Numbered from the stretch's first letter, positions 28,354-37,130 are shown. The stretch: DNA of 64,000 bases from Lachnospiraceae bacterium 28-4 (GCA_000403275.2 KE159598.1:1411722-1475721), one strand, 5' to 3'. Numbers and translations are program-made. The notes: a model not told the origin generated them from the sequence alone.

Positions 28354-28590
28354 ATGGCTAAAATATCTTATAAAACCGAAAACTACAAAACCGACCATAC
28401 AAAATTCGGAGGTCTTATTTATCTTTCGGACTTCCAGACAGATCACAAAGGGAGGGACAATACAAACGGTTCTTCCATAGCAAACCGTATCGCACGGGAT
28501 CAGAGATTTGATGAAGAGTGTAAAAAAAATATCATATTCAGAAAAAACGGTGAAGAAAACACCGAAGAAGGAGGCGGGCAAATTGCTTGA
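28354..28590 (+). CDS. Small hypothetical protein coupled to the RNA polymerase gene
   Basis: 78 residues (MAKISYKTENYKTDHTKFGG start). AAAGGAG lies upstream at a longish spacing of about 14 bases. It is charged and contains an IYLSDFQTD core but no motif I know. Its stop (28588-28590) overlaps the proposed TTG start of the RNA polymerase at 28583, so the two are translationally coupled; it is the first gene of the rightward SOS-controlled unit. A regulatory or polymerase-partner role is possible but not shown. Confidence 0.6.
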   Translation: MAKISYKTENYKTDHTKFGGLIYLSDFQTDHKGRDNTNGSSIANRIARDQRFDEECKKNIIFRKNGEENTEEGGGQIA

Positions 28591-31315
28591 CAAACAATAT
28601 TATTTATATTCCGCCGATACCGGCCATTTTTATAGCAATCATGAAAAATATCTACATGACAAAGGCTGTCAGTACCACCGGGAATGCATGCGTATCCAAT
28701 ACAAATTGCCGGAAATAGAAAACAAACTAAAGCAATTCGGATATACCGGCAACCAGCTAAAAATATGGAAAAGTGCAAAATCAGAAAAAACCGACCGAAT
28801 CCAAGGCTCGGAAGACACGGTTTCGGAATATCTTCATTTGATCCGGTTGTTGAGGCACAAACGGAAAAAAGCGGCACAGGCAAAAGAAAAACTGCTTACA
28901 CTCCTGGCCAATAAAGCGGTGCAAAACGAATTAACCGATGGAAAAGACCATATCCGTTCGATTCCTGACAATCGTTTCAAGGACACGGACGTCATATCCA
29001 TGTTCGATTCCTCGTTGAGCCGGACAATCGGCATTGAACAGGACACATTGACCGATGCTTTTATCGTAGTGCAAATTTATTATTTTGATATTTTTAAGGA
29101 TATTTCCTTTTATGGCTTTACCTATAAAGGTGAAAAATATCAATATTTTACTTCGTCGGCCGGTCAGATCCGCCAGAAAAAAGCGGTTTTTATGAAAGAA
29201 TCCATATGGAAACGGGTGGAGAAAAACGTTATGTGCGGTCTCTCCATAGATAAAATCAATGCCAAGGGCGGAAATAATGCCAATAAACATCTGGCTTATA
29301 TGGCCTTGGCTAATTCCGCAACGGATGAATGGAAAGAATTCGATATCGACCGTTCCATCGTCGTCGATGATTTTGAAACCAACGTATACGGAACTTTTGA
29401 TTTTGTGGACGAAACGGATTATTCGATTACGCGGAAAAACGGTTATGTGCCCATTCCCCATACTGACGGGGCGGGCATGATACTGCCCTCTCTTTCCACG
29501 AAAAATTTTATGTTCCGCGCCCCGTGGATCAAAGGATTGCTGGGCGTATTCGATTTCAGAAAATGGGTTCTGTCAAACGGCCTTCCTCCTGTCATCTGCG
29601 ATATCTATGGCAGGGAACACAATATTATAGAAGAAGACATTCAAATCATTTTTACAAAAAGCCAGTTCAAAATGTATCGTTATTACCATTCCTGGGAGGA
29701 ATACAAGGAATATTTTAAAAAATACCGTTGCAGCGCTGGTATCTGTAACAGGGAGGAAGAACGGGTCAAAAACGCAAAGATCAATTATCAAATGCTCCAG
29801 ACTCTTACGGATATTACCGATGAAGAAATCGACTTGCTCACCCAAAAGTCCGCCGAACGGATTCGGAATATATGCAATTCCAAAGAGACCATGATGAATA
29901 TTCTTGGCATCACGCCTTATAACCAGAATATGACCCCGTTCCAAAAAGCGGTAAAGTTATACCCCGCCTTGTTAAAAGACCCTTATGCCAAAGATGTGAT
30001 CCGCGAAGTAAAAAACAGCCTTTTGAAGAAATACCGAAGTGGGAAACTGGAAATCAATGGAAAATATGCATTTCTTCTCCCCGATTATTATGCCGCCTGT
30101 GAATATTGGTTCGGCCATATTGAAAATCCCAAAGGACTGTTGGATGACCAGGAAGTGTTTTGCCGGCTTTTTCCGCATTATGACAAACTGGACTGCTTAA
30201 GAAGCCCCCATCTATACAAAGAACATGCCATCCGGCGCAATACCGCCAGCAAAACATACGGCGAACGTTCCGACAAGATCGGCGAATGGTTCACCACCAA
30301 CGGCATCTATGCCAGCACCCACGACCTGATCACAAAGATCTTAATGTATGATGTGGACGGCGATAAGTCCCTTGTCGTCGCCGACCAGGATTTCATACGG
30401 ATTGCAGAGCGCAACATGGCGGGCATCGTACCTCTCTATTACAATATGCGGAAAGCGGAGCCGGCGGAATTAAACAAAAAAAACATCTACGCCGGATTAC
30501 ACGCCGCCTTTACCGGCGGAAACATCGGAGTCTATAGCAACCATATTTCCAAAATATGGAACCACGACGTTTTTCTGTCAGGCACGGACCAGGAAAGACA
30601 GGACGCCATAGACTGCGTAAAAAGGCTGTGCTGCCAGAATAACTTTGTCATCGATTTTGCCAAGACTTTATATAAACCGGAATTTCCCGACGAGATCCAT
30701 AAACAGATCACCGTATATACCAACGCAAAGCTCCCGGCCTTTTTCGAGTATGCCAAAGACAAAGAAAAATCCCAGGTACAAAAGCGCAATAAAAGCTTTG
30801 TCAACCAGATCTATGACCGTATACCAAACCAGCCGGTCAACACAAGGGGGATGGATCTGGAAGATATCGACTATAGAAAGATGATGGGTAATCAAAAAAT
30901 CGTTTGCAGCAGAGAAGTTTCCGATTTATATAATGAACGGAACAGGCAATACCGCTATCTGATCAACCGGAAAGAGGAATATAGGGATAATCTCCGGTAT
31001 ATCGCCTGCAAACTCCGGGAGGAATTCCGTCAGTTTGGATATTCGGAAGAAACCATTGCCGACATGCTGGTAGAATATTTATACGGAAAAGAAAAAAGAT
31101 ACAAGCAGCTGCTCTGGTTTTGCTATGGCCAATACATTGTCCGCCATTTGGAAAAAAATATCGGCCTTCCGAAAACCAAATGGATCCAATGCTGCGACTG
31201 CGGAGAATGGATCGAGACCGCCATAAAGGATAACCGCACCCATCGATGCCCTCTGTGCCAGAAAGAATATATTAAATTTTATGACCGGACGAGAAAAAGA
31301 AAACGTTCCGTTTAA
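28583..31315 (+). CDS. Single-chain two-barrel RNA polymerase, YonO/RdRP-like
   Basis: About 910 residues. The decisive motif is MYDVDGDKSLVV: DxDGD at 30350-30364 (residues 590-594), the metal-binding loop shared by eukaryotic RNAi RNA-dependent RNA polymerases and phage SPbeta YonO, and related to the DFDGD of multisubunit polymerases. Upstream, SLSTKNFMFRAPWIKG gives the conserved R...KG of the first barrel. The C-terminus has a zinc ribbon (CxDC...CPLC). Length matches YonO, a known DNA-dependent single-subunit polymerase. I place the start at TTG 28583, since GGAGG lies 8 bases before it; ATG 28508 would add 25 basic residues but has no ribosome site. It probably transcribes the downstream tail genes, by analogy with late transcription in SPbeta. 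Confidence 0.82.
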   Translation: MLDKQYYLYSADTGHFYSNHEKYLHDKGCQYHRECMRIQYKLPEIENKLKQFGYTGNQLKIWKSAKSEKTDRIQGSEDTVSEYLHLIRLLRHKRKKAAQAKEKLLTLLANKAVQNELTDGKDHIRSIPDNRFKDTDVISMFDSSLSRTIGIEQDTLTDAFIVVQIYYFDIFKDISFYGFTYKGEKYQYFTSSAGQIRQKKAVFMKESIWKRVEKNVMCGLSIDKINAKGGNNANKHLAYMALANSATDEWKEFDIDRSIVVDDFETNVYGTFDFVDETDYSITRKNGYVPIPHTDGAGMILPSLSTKNFMFRAPWIKGLLGVFDFRKWVLSNGLPPVICDIYGREHNIIEEDIQIIFTKSQFKMYRYYHSWEEYKEYFKKYRCSAGICNREEERVKNAKINYQMLQTLTDITDEEIDLLTQKSAERIRNICNSKETMMNILGITPYNQNMTPFQKAVKLYPALLKDPYAKDVIREVKNSLLKKYRSGKLEINGKYAFLLPDYYAACEYWFGHIENPKGLLDDQEVFCRLFPHYDKLDCLRSPHLYKEHAIRRNTASKTYGERSDKIGEWFTTNGIYASTHDLITKILMYDVDGDKSLVVADQDFIRIAERNMAGIVPLYYNMRKAEPAELNKKNIYAGLHAAFTGGNIGVYSNHISKIWNHDVFLSGTDQERQDAIDCVKRLCCQNNFVIDFAKTLYKPEFPDEIHKQITVYTNAKLPAFFEYAKDKEKSQVQKRNKSFVNQIYDRIPNQPVNTRGMDLEDIDYRKMMGNQKIVCSREVSDLYNERNRQYRYLINRKEEYRDNLRYIACKLREEFRQFGYSEETIADMLVEYLYGKEKRYKQLLWFCYGQYIVRHLEKNIGLPKTKWIQCCDCGEWIETAIKDNRTHRCPLCQKEYIKFYDRTRKRKRSV

Positions 31316-31451
31316 CAAAACAGAAAAAAATGAAACGTAATTTACGTCCCGGCCTTACAGGCCAAAAAAGAAAACAATCGTAAACAACGGCAAAAGTTTT
31401 GTGCGTATAAGGGAAGACACAAAACGCCAAAATGTGGAGGTTGAAAATCAT

Positions 31452-31760
31452 TTGAATATCACTCAGGATACATTGATCAAACAAATAGCGGAAAAAGAAA
31501 ATATGAATGTGGCGACGGTCCGCCGGTTGTTCCAATCGACGGAAGATATTATTTTTCACTACTTATCTTCCACCGACCCTTCCGAAGAACTTACCATTAA
31601 ATTGTGGAACGGCATCCATATAAAGAGAAAATACATAAAAATGAAAAAATATTCAAAAGGAATGTTCCAAAATATAGACTGCCCGGAACATGTAAATACA
31701 AAAGCACATTTATCAAAATATTACAACAGGCAGATCAATCAAAAATTATTCCATAAGTAA
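31452..31760 (+). CDS. HU/IHF-like DNA-binding protein
   Basis: 103 residues from a TTG at 31452, chosen because GGAGGT lies 10 bases upstream and because the HU fold begins immediately (ITQDTLIKQIAEKENMNVAT); the longer GTG frame from 31401 adds a leader unlike HU. The helical dimerisation half is followed by the strand pattern EELTIKLWNGIHIKRKYIKM. The DNA-binding arm and C-terminal PAFK-type segment are diverged. It directly follows the RNA polymerase, so a role in shaping the promoter for that enzyme, or as a phage-type nucleoid protein, is plausible but inferred. Confidence 0.6.
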   Translation: MNITQDTLIKQIAEKENMNVATVRRLFQSTEDIIFHYLSSTDPSEELTIKLWNGIHIKRKYIKMKKYSKGMFQNIDCPEHVNTKAHLSKYYNRQINQKLFHK

Positions 31761-31768
31761 ATCTTATC

Positions 31769-31780
31769 CTCTCTCATTTT
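31769..31780 (+). repeat. 12-base motif shared with 45778-45789
   Basis: CTCTCTCATTTT occurs here before the first structural gene and again before the Dit gene. No sigma-A promoter is evident at either place, so it is a weak candidate for a recognition element of the element's own RNA polymerase. Confidence 0.25.
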
Positions 31781-31904
31781 GCGCAAGTCTGCCTCTCATT
31801 TCTCATACAGGCGGCGGTACTGCCCTTTCCGGCGGTATCGTCGTTTGTCTCTCAACAACAAAAAACCTGATATAACTATCACACAGCGGTTCAGGAGGTG
31901 AATG

Positions 31905-32423
31905 ATGCCCGAACAATATTATAATCCGCTTTCCGATCTGGGCAAAATCAAGGAAAGCCTTATCGCATTATTTTACAATACGGAAGACCTGACCAGGCTT
32001 GTCCCACATTGTTTTGATACTCCTTATATCGAAGGGATGACGATGGGACACGACAGCGCCATATTTGTAGAAACCTATTTAACCAAAGCAGTCAGCCAGC
32101 GCATCAAGGAAGTCGGAATAGATATCTGCGTCCTATGCCATAAAGACTCCATCGGATTGTCGGAAAGCGACAAGGAATATTACCAGTCAAAAGGAATTTA
32201 TGGAAACAGAATCGATAGTTCCATCCAGGTAATCCATTCGTCCATACTTGCCCCCCGGGCAACGGACGACATCAAAGAAGCACTCTCCGTCTTTGGAAAA
32301 TATTCCATCGGAGGGCTGACTCTTTCCTCGGAAAAAGAGCCGCTCAAACCATATTCTCCGGGAGCCGGATTTTATGGGAAGTGCCTGTCCTATACATACC
32401 AATCTTTTCACCAACGCAAATAG
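31905..32423 (+). CDS. Putative tail-completion protein, first structural gene
   Basis: 172 residues. GGAGG at 31894-31898 fits the second of two adjacent ATGs (31905) better than the first (31902). It opens with PEQYYNPLSDLGKIKESLIALFYN and is mixed alpha/beta. It lies where tail terminator or connector genes lie in siphophage tail modules, just before the probable chaperone and the tube gene. I do not recognise the family itself, so the role rests on position only. Confidence 0.5.
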   Translation: MPEQYYNPLSDLGKIKESLIALFYNTEDLTRLVPHCFDTPYIEGMTMGHDSAIFVETYLTKAVSQRIKEVGIDICVLCHKDSIGLSESDKEYYQSKGIYGNRIDSSIQVIHSSILAPRATDDIKEALSVFGKYSIGGLTLSSEKEPLKPYSPGAGFYGKCLSYTYQSFHQRK

Positions 32424-32459
32424 CAGACAGGCCATCCATAACGGAAAGCAGGTGATATT

Positions 32460-33212
32460 TTGAAATTAAGTTATTTTGAGCTGTTATCTCCCGATCCGGT
32501 ATCCATACCGGATATAGGAAGCATCCAATCGCCCAAGCTGCGGGATATCTCTTTACTCGGCTATCCCGTCTACCAAAGTTATCTGGCAGTTTTGTTGATG
32601 GACTTAAAGGAATATTTTACGATGGCAGGATGCTCCGAGCAATATGAATCCTTATCCGAAGAGGAAAAAACGCAACTGGATCTTTTTGAACTACTGACTG
32701 CCAACGCGCAGACTTTGGCGCTGTTACAGGACATGCTGAATTTTTTTATCCGGGAGGATGTCCTGTATTCGCCGAAACATAACGGCTTCATCGTGCAAGG
32801 CAACGGTAAAACCACCGGCATAATTACAAAAAGCAATTATTCACAGTTATGCGGCCTTATATGTCAACGCATCTGCATTCATTCCGGACAAATGGAAGAA
32901 CCCTCAAATATCAAAAGCAAAAAAGCTCTGGAGATTATGAAAAAACTCCAAAAGGGAAGAACTGAAAAAGCAAAACAAACTGCCCCGGATAAAAATATGG
33001 AATTAGGGAATATCATATCCGCAGTCGCGAATAGAAGTCACTCCCTTCATATCATGAATATTTGGGATTTGACTATCTTTCAGCTTTGGGACTGTTTTTC
33101 CAGACTGTCCAACAACAGCATATATGATATTCAGTCTATGAGCGTTGCGGCATGGGGGGATAAAGATAACCATTTTGACCCCACCGCATGGTTTCAAACA
33201 ATAAACCGGTAA
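32460..33212 (+). CDS. Putative tail assembly chaperone
   Basis: 250 residues, TTG start with AGGTGA close upstream. Mostly helical (PKLRDISLLGYPVYQSYLAV, then LFELLTANAQTLALLQDMLNF). Proteins of this look recur in Clostridia tail modules around the tube gene, where tape-measure chaperones are expected. Here it lies before the tube gene, and there is no visible frameshift site of the gpG/gpGT kind, so the call is by position and general character. Confidence 0.5.
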   Translation: MKLSYFELLSPDPVSIPDIGSIQSPKLRDISLLGYPVYQSYLAVLLMDLKEYFTMAGCSEQYESLSEEEKTQLDLFELLTANAQTLALLQDMLNFFIREDVLYSPKHNGFIVQGNGKTTGIITKSNYSQLCGLICQRICIHSGQMEEPSNIKSKKALEIMKKLQKGRTEKAKQTAPDKNMELGNIISAVANRSHSLHIMNIWDLTIFQLWDCFSRLSNNSIYDIQSMSVAAWGDKDNHFDPTAWFQTINR

Positions 33213-33216
33213 CTGA

Positions 33217-33240
33217 GGCCCGTCACCAACGGGTCTTTTA
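33217..33240 (+). terminator. Weak terminator or attenuator before the tube gene
   Basis: GGCCCGT and ACGGGTC pair around a 5-base loop and are followed by TTTTA. It could lower read-through ahead of the tube gene. Confidence 0.4.
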
Positions 33241-33270
33241 TTTAACAAAAAAAGAAATGGAGGAAACATT

Positions 33271-34002
33271 ATGACAAATCCAAACATGGCCAACAGAGAA
33301 GTCTGCGATCTGATTTTCGTTGACTACGCAACCAAGAAACCCTTTTTAAACCTGGACTTCGCCAACGTATCGACGACTGAGCTGACCGGCGAATCCGTAT
33401 TCGCTTACGGCGGGAAAGGACATCCGAAACGTGTTCAGTTCTCCGGCGAAAGAGGCGGGACTCTTACGATCGAAACACAGATCCAGACGGTGAAATTGTG
33501 GCAACTGATCACAGGCGGCGAACTCAATCAGTCCGCAAAATTTGTTACACGGATCGAAACCGTCATAGATGATGCCGGAACCGAAATCACATTGCCCGAT
33601 GAGCCCACGGCCGGCAGCACGGTAGTTTATGCCGCCAATGACGACTGCGGTACCGAACTGGCATGTACCGTTGCCGGAAAAGTCGTTACTCTTGCTTCTG
33701 CCCTGAACGGCGGCGATAAAGTAATCGTTTATTATATGAAGGAAGTAACCGAGGGCGTACGCCGGATCAATATCAAATCCACAAGTTTTCCGAAGAACTT
33801 TATCGTATATGGCGATACGGTCATGAAAACGGAGAACGACGAAATCCTGCCTTACCGCCTCGTAGCGGCAAAATGCGCGCCTCAGTCCAACATGAGCTTA
33901 TCCTTCTCCAACAACGGCGATCCCGGCACAATCAGCATCGTCTGCGACCTGCTGGCCGATCAGGACGACAATATCCTCGACCTTATTCTCATCGAAGAAT
34001 AA
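33271..34002 (+). CDS. Major tail tube protein
   Basis: 243 residues, beta-rich, with a tube-protein look: N-terminal FVDYATKKPFLNLDFANVST, TELTGESVFAYGGKGHPKRV, a repeated 'TLTIETQIQTVKLWQLITGG' pattern seen in phage tube subunits, and a C-terminal part with MSLSFSNNGDPGTISIVCDL. An inserted Ig-like segment of Gly/Thr-rich strands lies at about 90-155. GGAGG lies 6 bases before the ATG. Multiple copies would stack to form the non-contractile tube; no sheath gene is present nearby. Confidence 0.75.
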   Translation: MTNPNMANREVCDLIFVDYATKKPFLNLDFANVSTTELTGESVFAYGGKGHPKRVQFSGERGGTLTIETQIQTVKLWQLITGGELNQSAKFVTRIETVIDDAGTEITLPDEPTAGSTVVYAANDDCGTELACTVAGKVVTLASALNGGDKVIVYYMKEVTEGVRRINIKSTSFPKNFIVYGDTVMKTENDEILPYRLVAAKCAPQSNMSLSFSNNGDPGTISIVCDLLADQDDNILDLILIEE

Positions 34003-34071
34003 TCGGCGGAAAAGTCTGTCCACTGCACAGACCTGCACAAAGAAAATGTGCGGCCCTTAGGGCGCATAACG

Positions 34072-34103
34072 GGCAGGGAAGATATTTTTCCCTGCCTGAT
34101 GAT
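34072..34103 (+). terminator. Hairpin after the tube gene
   Basis: GGCAGGGAA and TTCCCTGCC form a 9-bp stem, followed by TGATGATTTTT. It may let the abundant tube be made from a shorter transcript. Confidence 0.5.
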
Positions 34104-34133
34104 TTTTAAACAACAAAAAGGAGAAACGGTTTT

Positions 34134-34517
34134 ATGAATTTTTTCGACGGTATAAAAAATTTTTTAGAATTTGTGAACGATAACTGGACAGCCCTTGCCG
34201 TTATGATCGGCCTTGTCTTTACGATCACCGGAAAAGCGATGGACTATTTCAGCAGATCCAGGGATGAAAAAATCGAAATCGTTCAGAAACAGATACAGGC
34301 AACTATGTTAAAACTCGTTACCGACGCGGAAAAAAACTATGATGCGTGGAACCAGGCCGGTTCCATCAAACGCGCCCAGGTAATCGAAACGATCTTTTCC
34401 CGCTATCCTATCTTATCAAAAGTTTCCGACCCACAGGCGCTTATTGCCTGGATCGATCGAACCATCGATGAAGCTTTGATTACTTTGAGAAAAGTCGTTA
34501 CCGGAAATAAAGAATAA
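34134..34517 (+). CDS. Phage-type holin (LLH-like)
   Basis: 127 residues. One N-terminal membrane segment (WTALAVMIGLVFTITGKAM, about 18-36) is followed by a charged helical domain with an alpha-helical hairpin and a conserved ADAEKNYDAWNQAGS-like stretch. This is the layout of the Lactobacillus LL-H-type holin superfamily. It would open the membrane to let the neighbouring endolysin out. AGGAG precedes the ATG, and the endolysin starts 14 bases after its stop. Confidence 0.7.
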   Translation: MNFFDGIKNFLEFVNDNWTALAVMIGLVFTITGKAMDYFSRSRDEKIEIVQKQIQATMLKLVTDAEKNYDAWNQAGSIKRAQVIETIFSRYPILSKVSDPQALIAWIDRTIDEALITLRKVVTGNKE

Positions 34518-34531
34518 CAGGAGAAAATAAA

Positions 34532-35671
34532 GTGTCAAAAAAAGTAAAAGAAATCATCTCTTATTTTGAAAATCTTTATCAAAACAATGCCGTCTACTTG
34601 TGGGGCGCAAACGGGGAAATCATCACAAAGGAATTATGTGACAGACTTTTCCGCTCCTATGGCTCGTCTTCTTATAATAGAACCTATTACGAAAGCAAGT
34701 ATAAAGAAGGGGCCGGCAGAATTGGCGCGGATTGTTCGGGAGCCATGTGCCCCGTATCCGGATTCGATACGACCGCCCAGGGCTATTATAATAAATGTAT
34801 GACAAAAGGCGGCATATCCTCTATCCCAATGAATACCCCATGCCTGGTGTTTAAGGGCAAATCCACATCGGCCATTCATCATATGGGCTTTTATCTGGGC
34901 AACGGATATGTGATCGAAATGAAATCCAGCAAGGAAAACTGTGTCCGGGACAAGCTGGAAGGAAAGGGATGGAACTGGTACGGCATTCCTTCCTGGATCG
35001 ACTACTCTCTCTCCGTTTCCGGGGATGAGATACCGAAGATCACAAAATGCGTCGATGTCAGCTGTTACCAGGGCGATATCGACTGGAACCTGGTTCGGTC
35101 GGACGGCGTTCGCCATGCTATCCTGAAAGTAATCCGCAAAGACCTGAAACCCGACAGCAAATTCGAACAAAACTGGAAAGGCTGCCAGGAAGCGGATATC
35201 CGCGTAGACGGCGTTTATAATTATTCCTACGCCACTACCGTTCCAAAGGCGAAATCGGATGCCCGGGAAGTATTGTCCGTTTTAAACGGAAGGAAATGCA
35301 CAATCTGGCTTGATCTGGAAGATAAGTGCCAGCAAAAGCTCGGCTCTTTACTCAAAGATATCATCAACGCTTATCAGGACGTGGTCGTATCCTCCGGCTA
35401 TGAATTCGGCATCTATACAGGACCATCCTTCTACAACCCATTTATCAAACCATATATTCCACAGATCGCGTGCGACAAATGGTGGCTGGCCAGATATTAC
35501 AACTCTTATCGTAAAATGGCGGTATCCGTCGATCCGAATGAACAATATAATCCCAAGTTCATGACCGGGGCAGATCCTGTCTATGCATGGCAGTATACTT
35601 CATCGGGACAAGTTTCCGGCATTCGCACAGACGTGGACTTGAGCGTCATTTACGGTAATGCAAAGAAATGA
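34532..35671 (+). CDS. Two-domain endolysin: NlpC/P60-like peptidase plus GH25 lysozyme
   Basis: 379 residues, GTG start with AGGAG before it. Residues 1-155 form an NlpC/P60-like cysteine peptidase (Cys in RIGADCSGAMC, His in AIHHMGFYLGNGYVIE). Residues 165-379 form a GH25 muramidase: CVDVSCYQGDIDW, ILKVIRKD, VYNYSYATT, catalytic-type acidic residues in IWLDLED, and the closing TDVDLSVIYG. Cutting both the peptide and the glycan of peptidoglycan would free particles from the cell. No signal peptide is present, so it relies on the holin. Confidence 0.9.
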   Translation: MSKKVKEIISYFENLYQNNAVYLWGANGEIITKELCDRLFRSYGSSSYNRTYYESKYKEGAGRIGADCSGAMCPVSGFDTTAQGYYNKCMTKGGISSIPMNTPCLVFKGKSTSAIHHMGFYLGNGYVIEMKSSKENCVRDKLEGKGWNWYGIPSWIDYSLSVSGDEIPKITKCVDVSCYQGDIDWNLVRSDGVRHAILKVIRKDLKPDSKFEQNWKGCQEADIRVDGVYNYSYATTVPKAKSDAREVLSVLNGRKCTIWLDLEDKCQQKLGSLLKDIINAYQDVVVSSGYEFGIYTGPSFYNPFIKPYIPQIACDKWWLARYYNSYRKMAVSVDPNEQYNPKFMTGADPVYAWQYTSSGQVSGIRTDVDLSVIYGNAKK

Positions 35672-35682
35672 GGAAATGACAA

Positions 35683-36192
35683 ATGGACGCTGTAAAAGAG
35701 CTATTTCAAATTAACTTTTCCTATATTCTTATCTCTGTTTTCATCGTTCTCATCGGAGTCAGGACGATTGCCTCTCCTTTGGAATGGCTCGTCAGCCAGC
35801 TTGGGCTGGAGACAAAATGGATACGGAAACGGCGGGAAGAACACGACCTGCTTTTAAATACATCCAAAAACTTGATTGCATTGCAGGAAAAACATATCGA
35901 AGATATGAAAAGATCCGATGAGCATGATGAAGAGATGAGAAATGATATAAAGAAACTTACTGACCTTTTTATTGATAAACAAATCAACGATTACCGATGG
36001 GAGATTATTCATCTTGCCGACACGATCTCCAGCGGAAAACCGATCAGCAAAGAATGTCTCCGTCATGCGGTCTCTACTTATGAAAAATATGAAAAAGTCA
36101 TTACCGAACACGGATTGGTAAACGGAGAAGTGGAGATATCCATCGAGGTGATCCGGGATAATTATCAGCAAAAATTAAAAGAAGGATTTTAA
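35683..36192 (+). CDS. Membrane-anchored coiled-coil protein of the lysis cluster
   Basis: 169 residues. The N-terminal segment FSYILISVFIVLIGVRTIA (about 11-29) spans the membrane; residues 45-100 form a charged coiled coil (KHIEDMKRSDEHDEEMRND), then a helical C-terminus. It starts 11 bases after the endolysin and ends 3 bases before the tape-measure start. The layout fits an accessory lysis protein or a tail-assembly helper; I cannot decide. Confidence 0.55.
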   Translation: MDAVKELFQINFSYILISVFIVLIGVRTIASPLEWLVSQLGLETKWIRKRREEHDLLLNTSKNLIALQEKHIEDMKRSDEHDEEMRNDIKKLTDLFIDKQINDYRWEIIHLADTISSGKPISKECLRHAVSTYEKYEKVITEHGLVNGEVEISIEVIRDNYQQKLKEGF

Positions 36193-36195
36193 CCT

Positions 36196-36276
36196 ATGAA
36201 TCATGATCCTAACGAACAGGGAATCAGCAAACTGATCCAGAACATCAAAAAGCAGTTTGCCGATTTCAAGAACATT
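36196..36276 (+). pseudogene. 5' fragment of the split tape-measure gene
   Basis: MNHDPNEQGISKLIQNIKKQ and a few further residues, in frame from the ATG at 36196. The match to a tape-measure N-terminus ends after FKNI (near 36276); the frame then runs through foreign sequence to a stop at 36322. Joining AAC-AT here to A-TTC at about 40851 restores one frame, reading DFKNIFSTKNKEL, so this is one half of an interrupted gene. Confidence 0.7.
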
Positions 36277-36392
36277 GGTAAATGCCGTATCAGTGTACGG
36301 AGTTCAAAATGTTTTTTGTTTTGAATATGCCCTTCATGCCTGAGGCAGCACAGACTGTGTTTTCATAAACTATGCTGCACAAAGGTAGGAAT

Positions 36393-36783
36393 GTGTGAGC
36401 CTCGTCAACTCACGATGTTCTCCCCGCGGCATTCCTGCCGCGAAAGTAAATCGTAATTGGGGATTGCTGTTCCCCAGTGCTGGGAAGCTATCTTATAGTG
36501 AATATATAGTGCCGTATGGCTACAACGTGACTGGAAACGGTGAGCGTGACACGCACTCCGAAAGGATGCCAGCAATGGCAAAAAAACATGCGGCAGGTCA
36601 TAAGCGGAAACGCTAAGTGACGCGTCCTCGCAACAACGGACAAAACCACCAATCAGCAGCGGAACCCCTAAGTCTGATCTTTCAGATATGGAAGTGTTCA
36701 CAGAGTATAAACGATTTTGAGTCGCAAGGCTTGTAAGAGGTACTCGAAACCAGGAAGGAAAACCTGCCCGTGACTGGGTATCA
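36393..36783 (+). ncRNA. Truncated group II intron-like RNA (domain I region)
   Basis: Begins with GTGTG, fitting the group II 5' consensus GUGYG, and continues for about 390 bases of structured GC-rich sequence. A block CAGATATGG, then TATAAACGATTTTGAGTCGCAAG resembles the domain I region of the lactococcal Ll.LtrB intron (CAGATATAAGG ... ACTGAACGCAAG, from memory). No intron-encoded reverse transcriptase and no domain V hairpin are found before the next element, so it would be a dead 5' piece. Confidence 0.45.
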
Positions 36784-36933
36784 ACCAAAAGAGCGTGGCT
36801 GCTCTCCTGTTTTTTTACAGCAACCGGTTATATTCGGGAAAAAACAGGATAATGCCGGGATTTCTCCTAGCCTTTGTGGAAGAAACGGAGAATTGTTTTC
36901 ACCCTCTTCATTGTATTTGCTGGTGGGAGGAGC

Positions 36934-37012
36934 GGGAAACGGTTTACCCGGATTTTGCGGGCGGCAGGGAAGAGTTTCGGAGGCGGCGAAAGGGCGGCGG
37001 GCAGGGAGTGGA
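36934..37012. repeat. Left arm of a long palindrome (79-bp perfect part)
   Basis: Exact inverted copy of 38800-38878. Beyond the perfect part the arms stay partly complementary up to the apex at AAATCGCC/GGCGATTT. Total stem before insertion of the IS would be roughly 150-200 bp. Confidence 0.9.
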
Positions 37013-37120
37013 ATTTCCGGCTGACGCTTCCAATCAGATTTCACTAATGAAATGGGTATATGGTGTCCAATCGGACGAGCCGGAAGCAACGGACATCCTG
37101 TCCTGTGCTTCCTAAAATCG

Positions 37121-37130
37121 CCCTCCGTGG
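37121..37130. repeat. Target-site duplication, left copy
   Basis: CCCTCCGTGG directly abuts the IS end and is repeated at 38722-38731. Confidence 0.85.
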
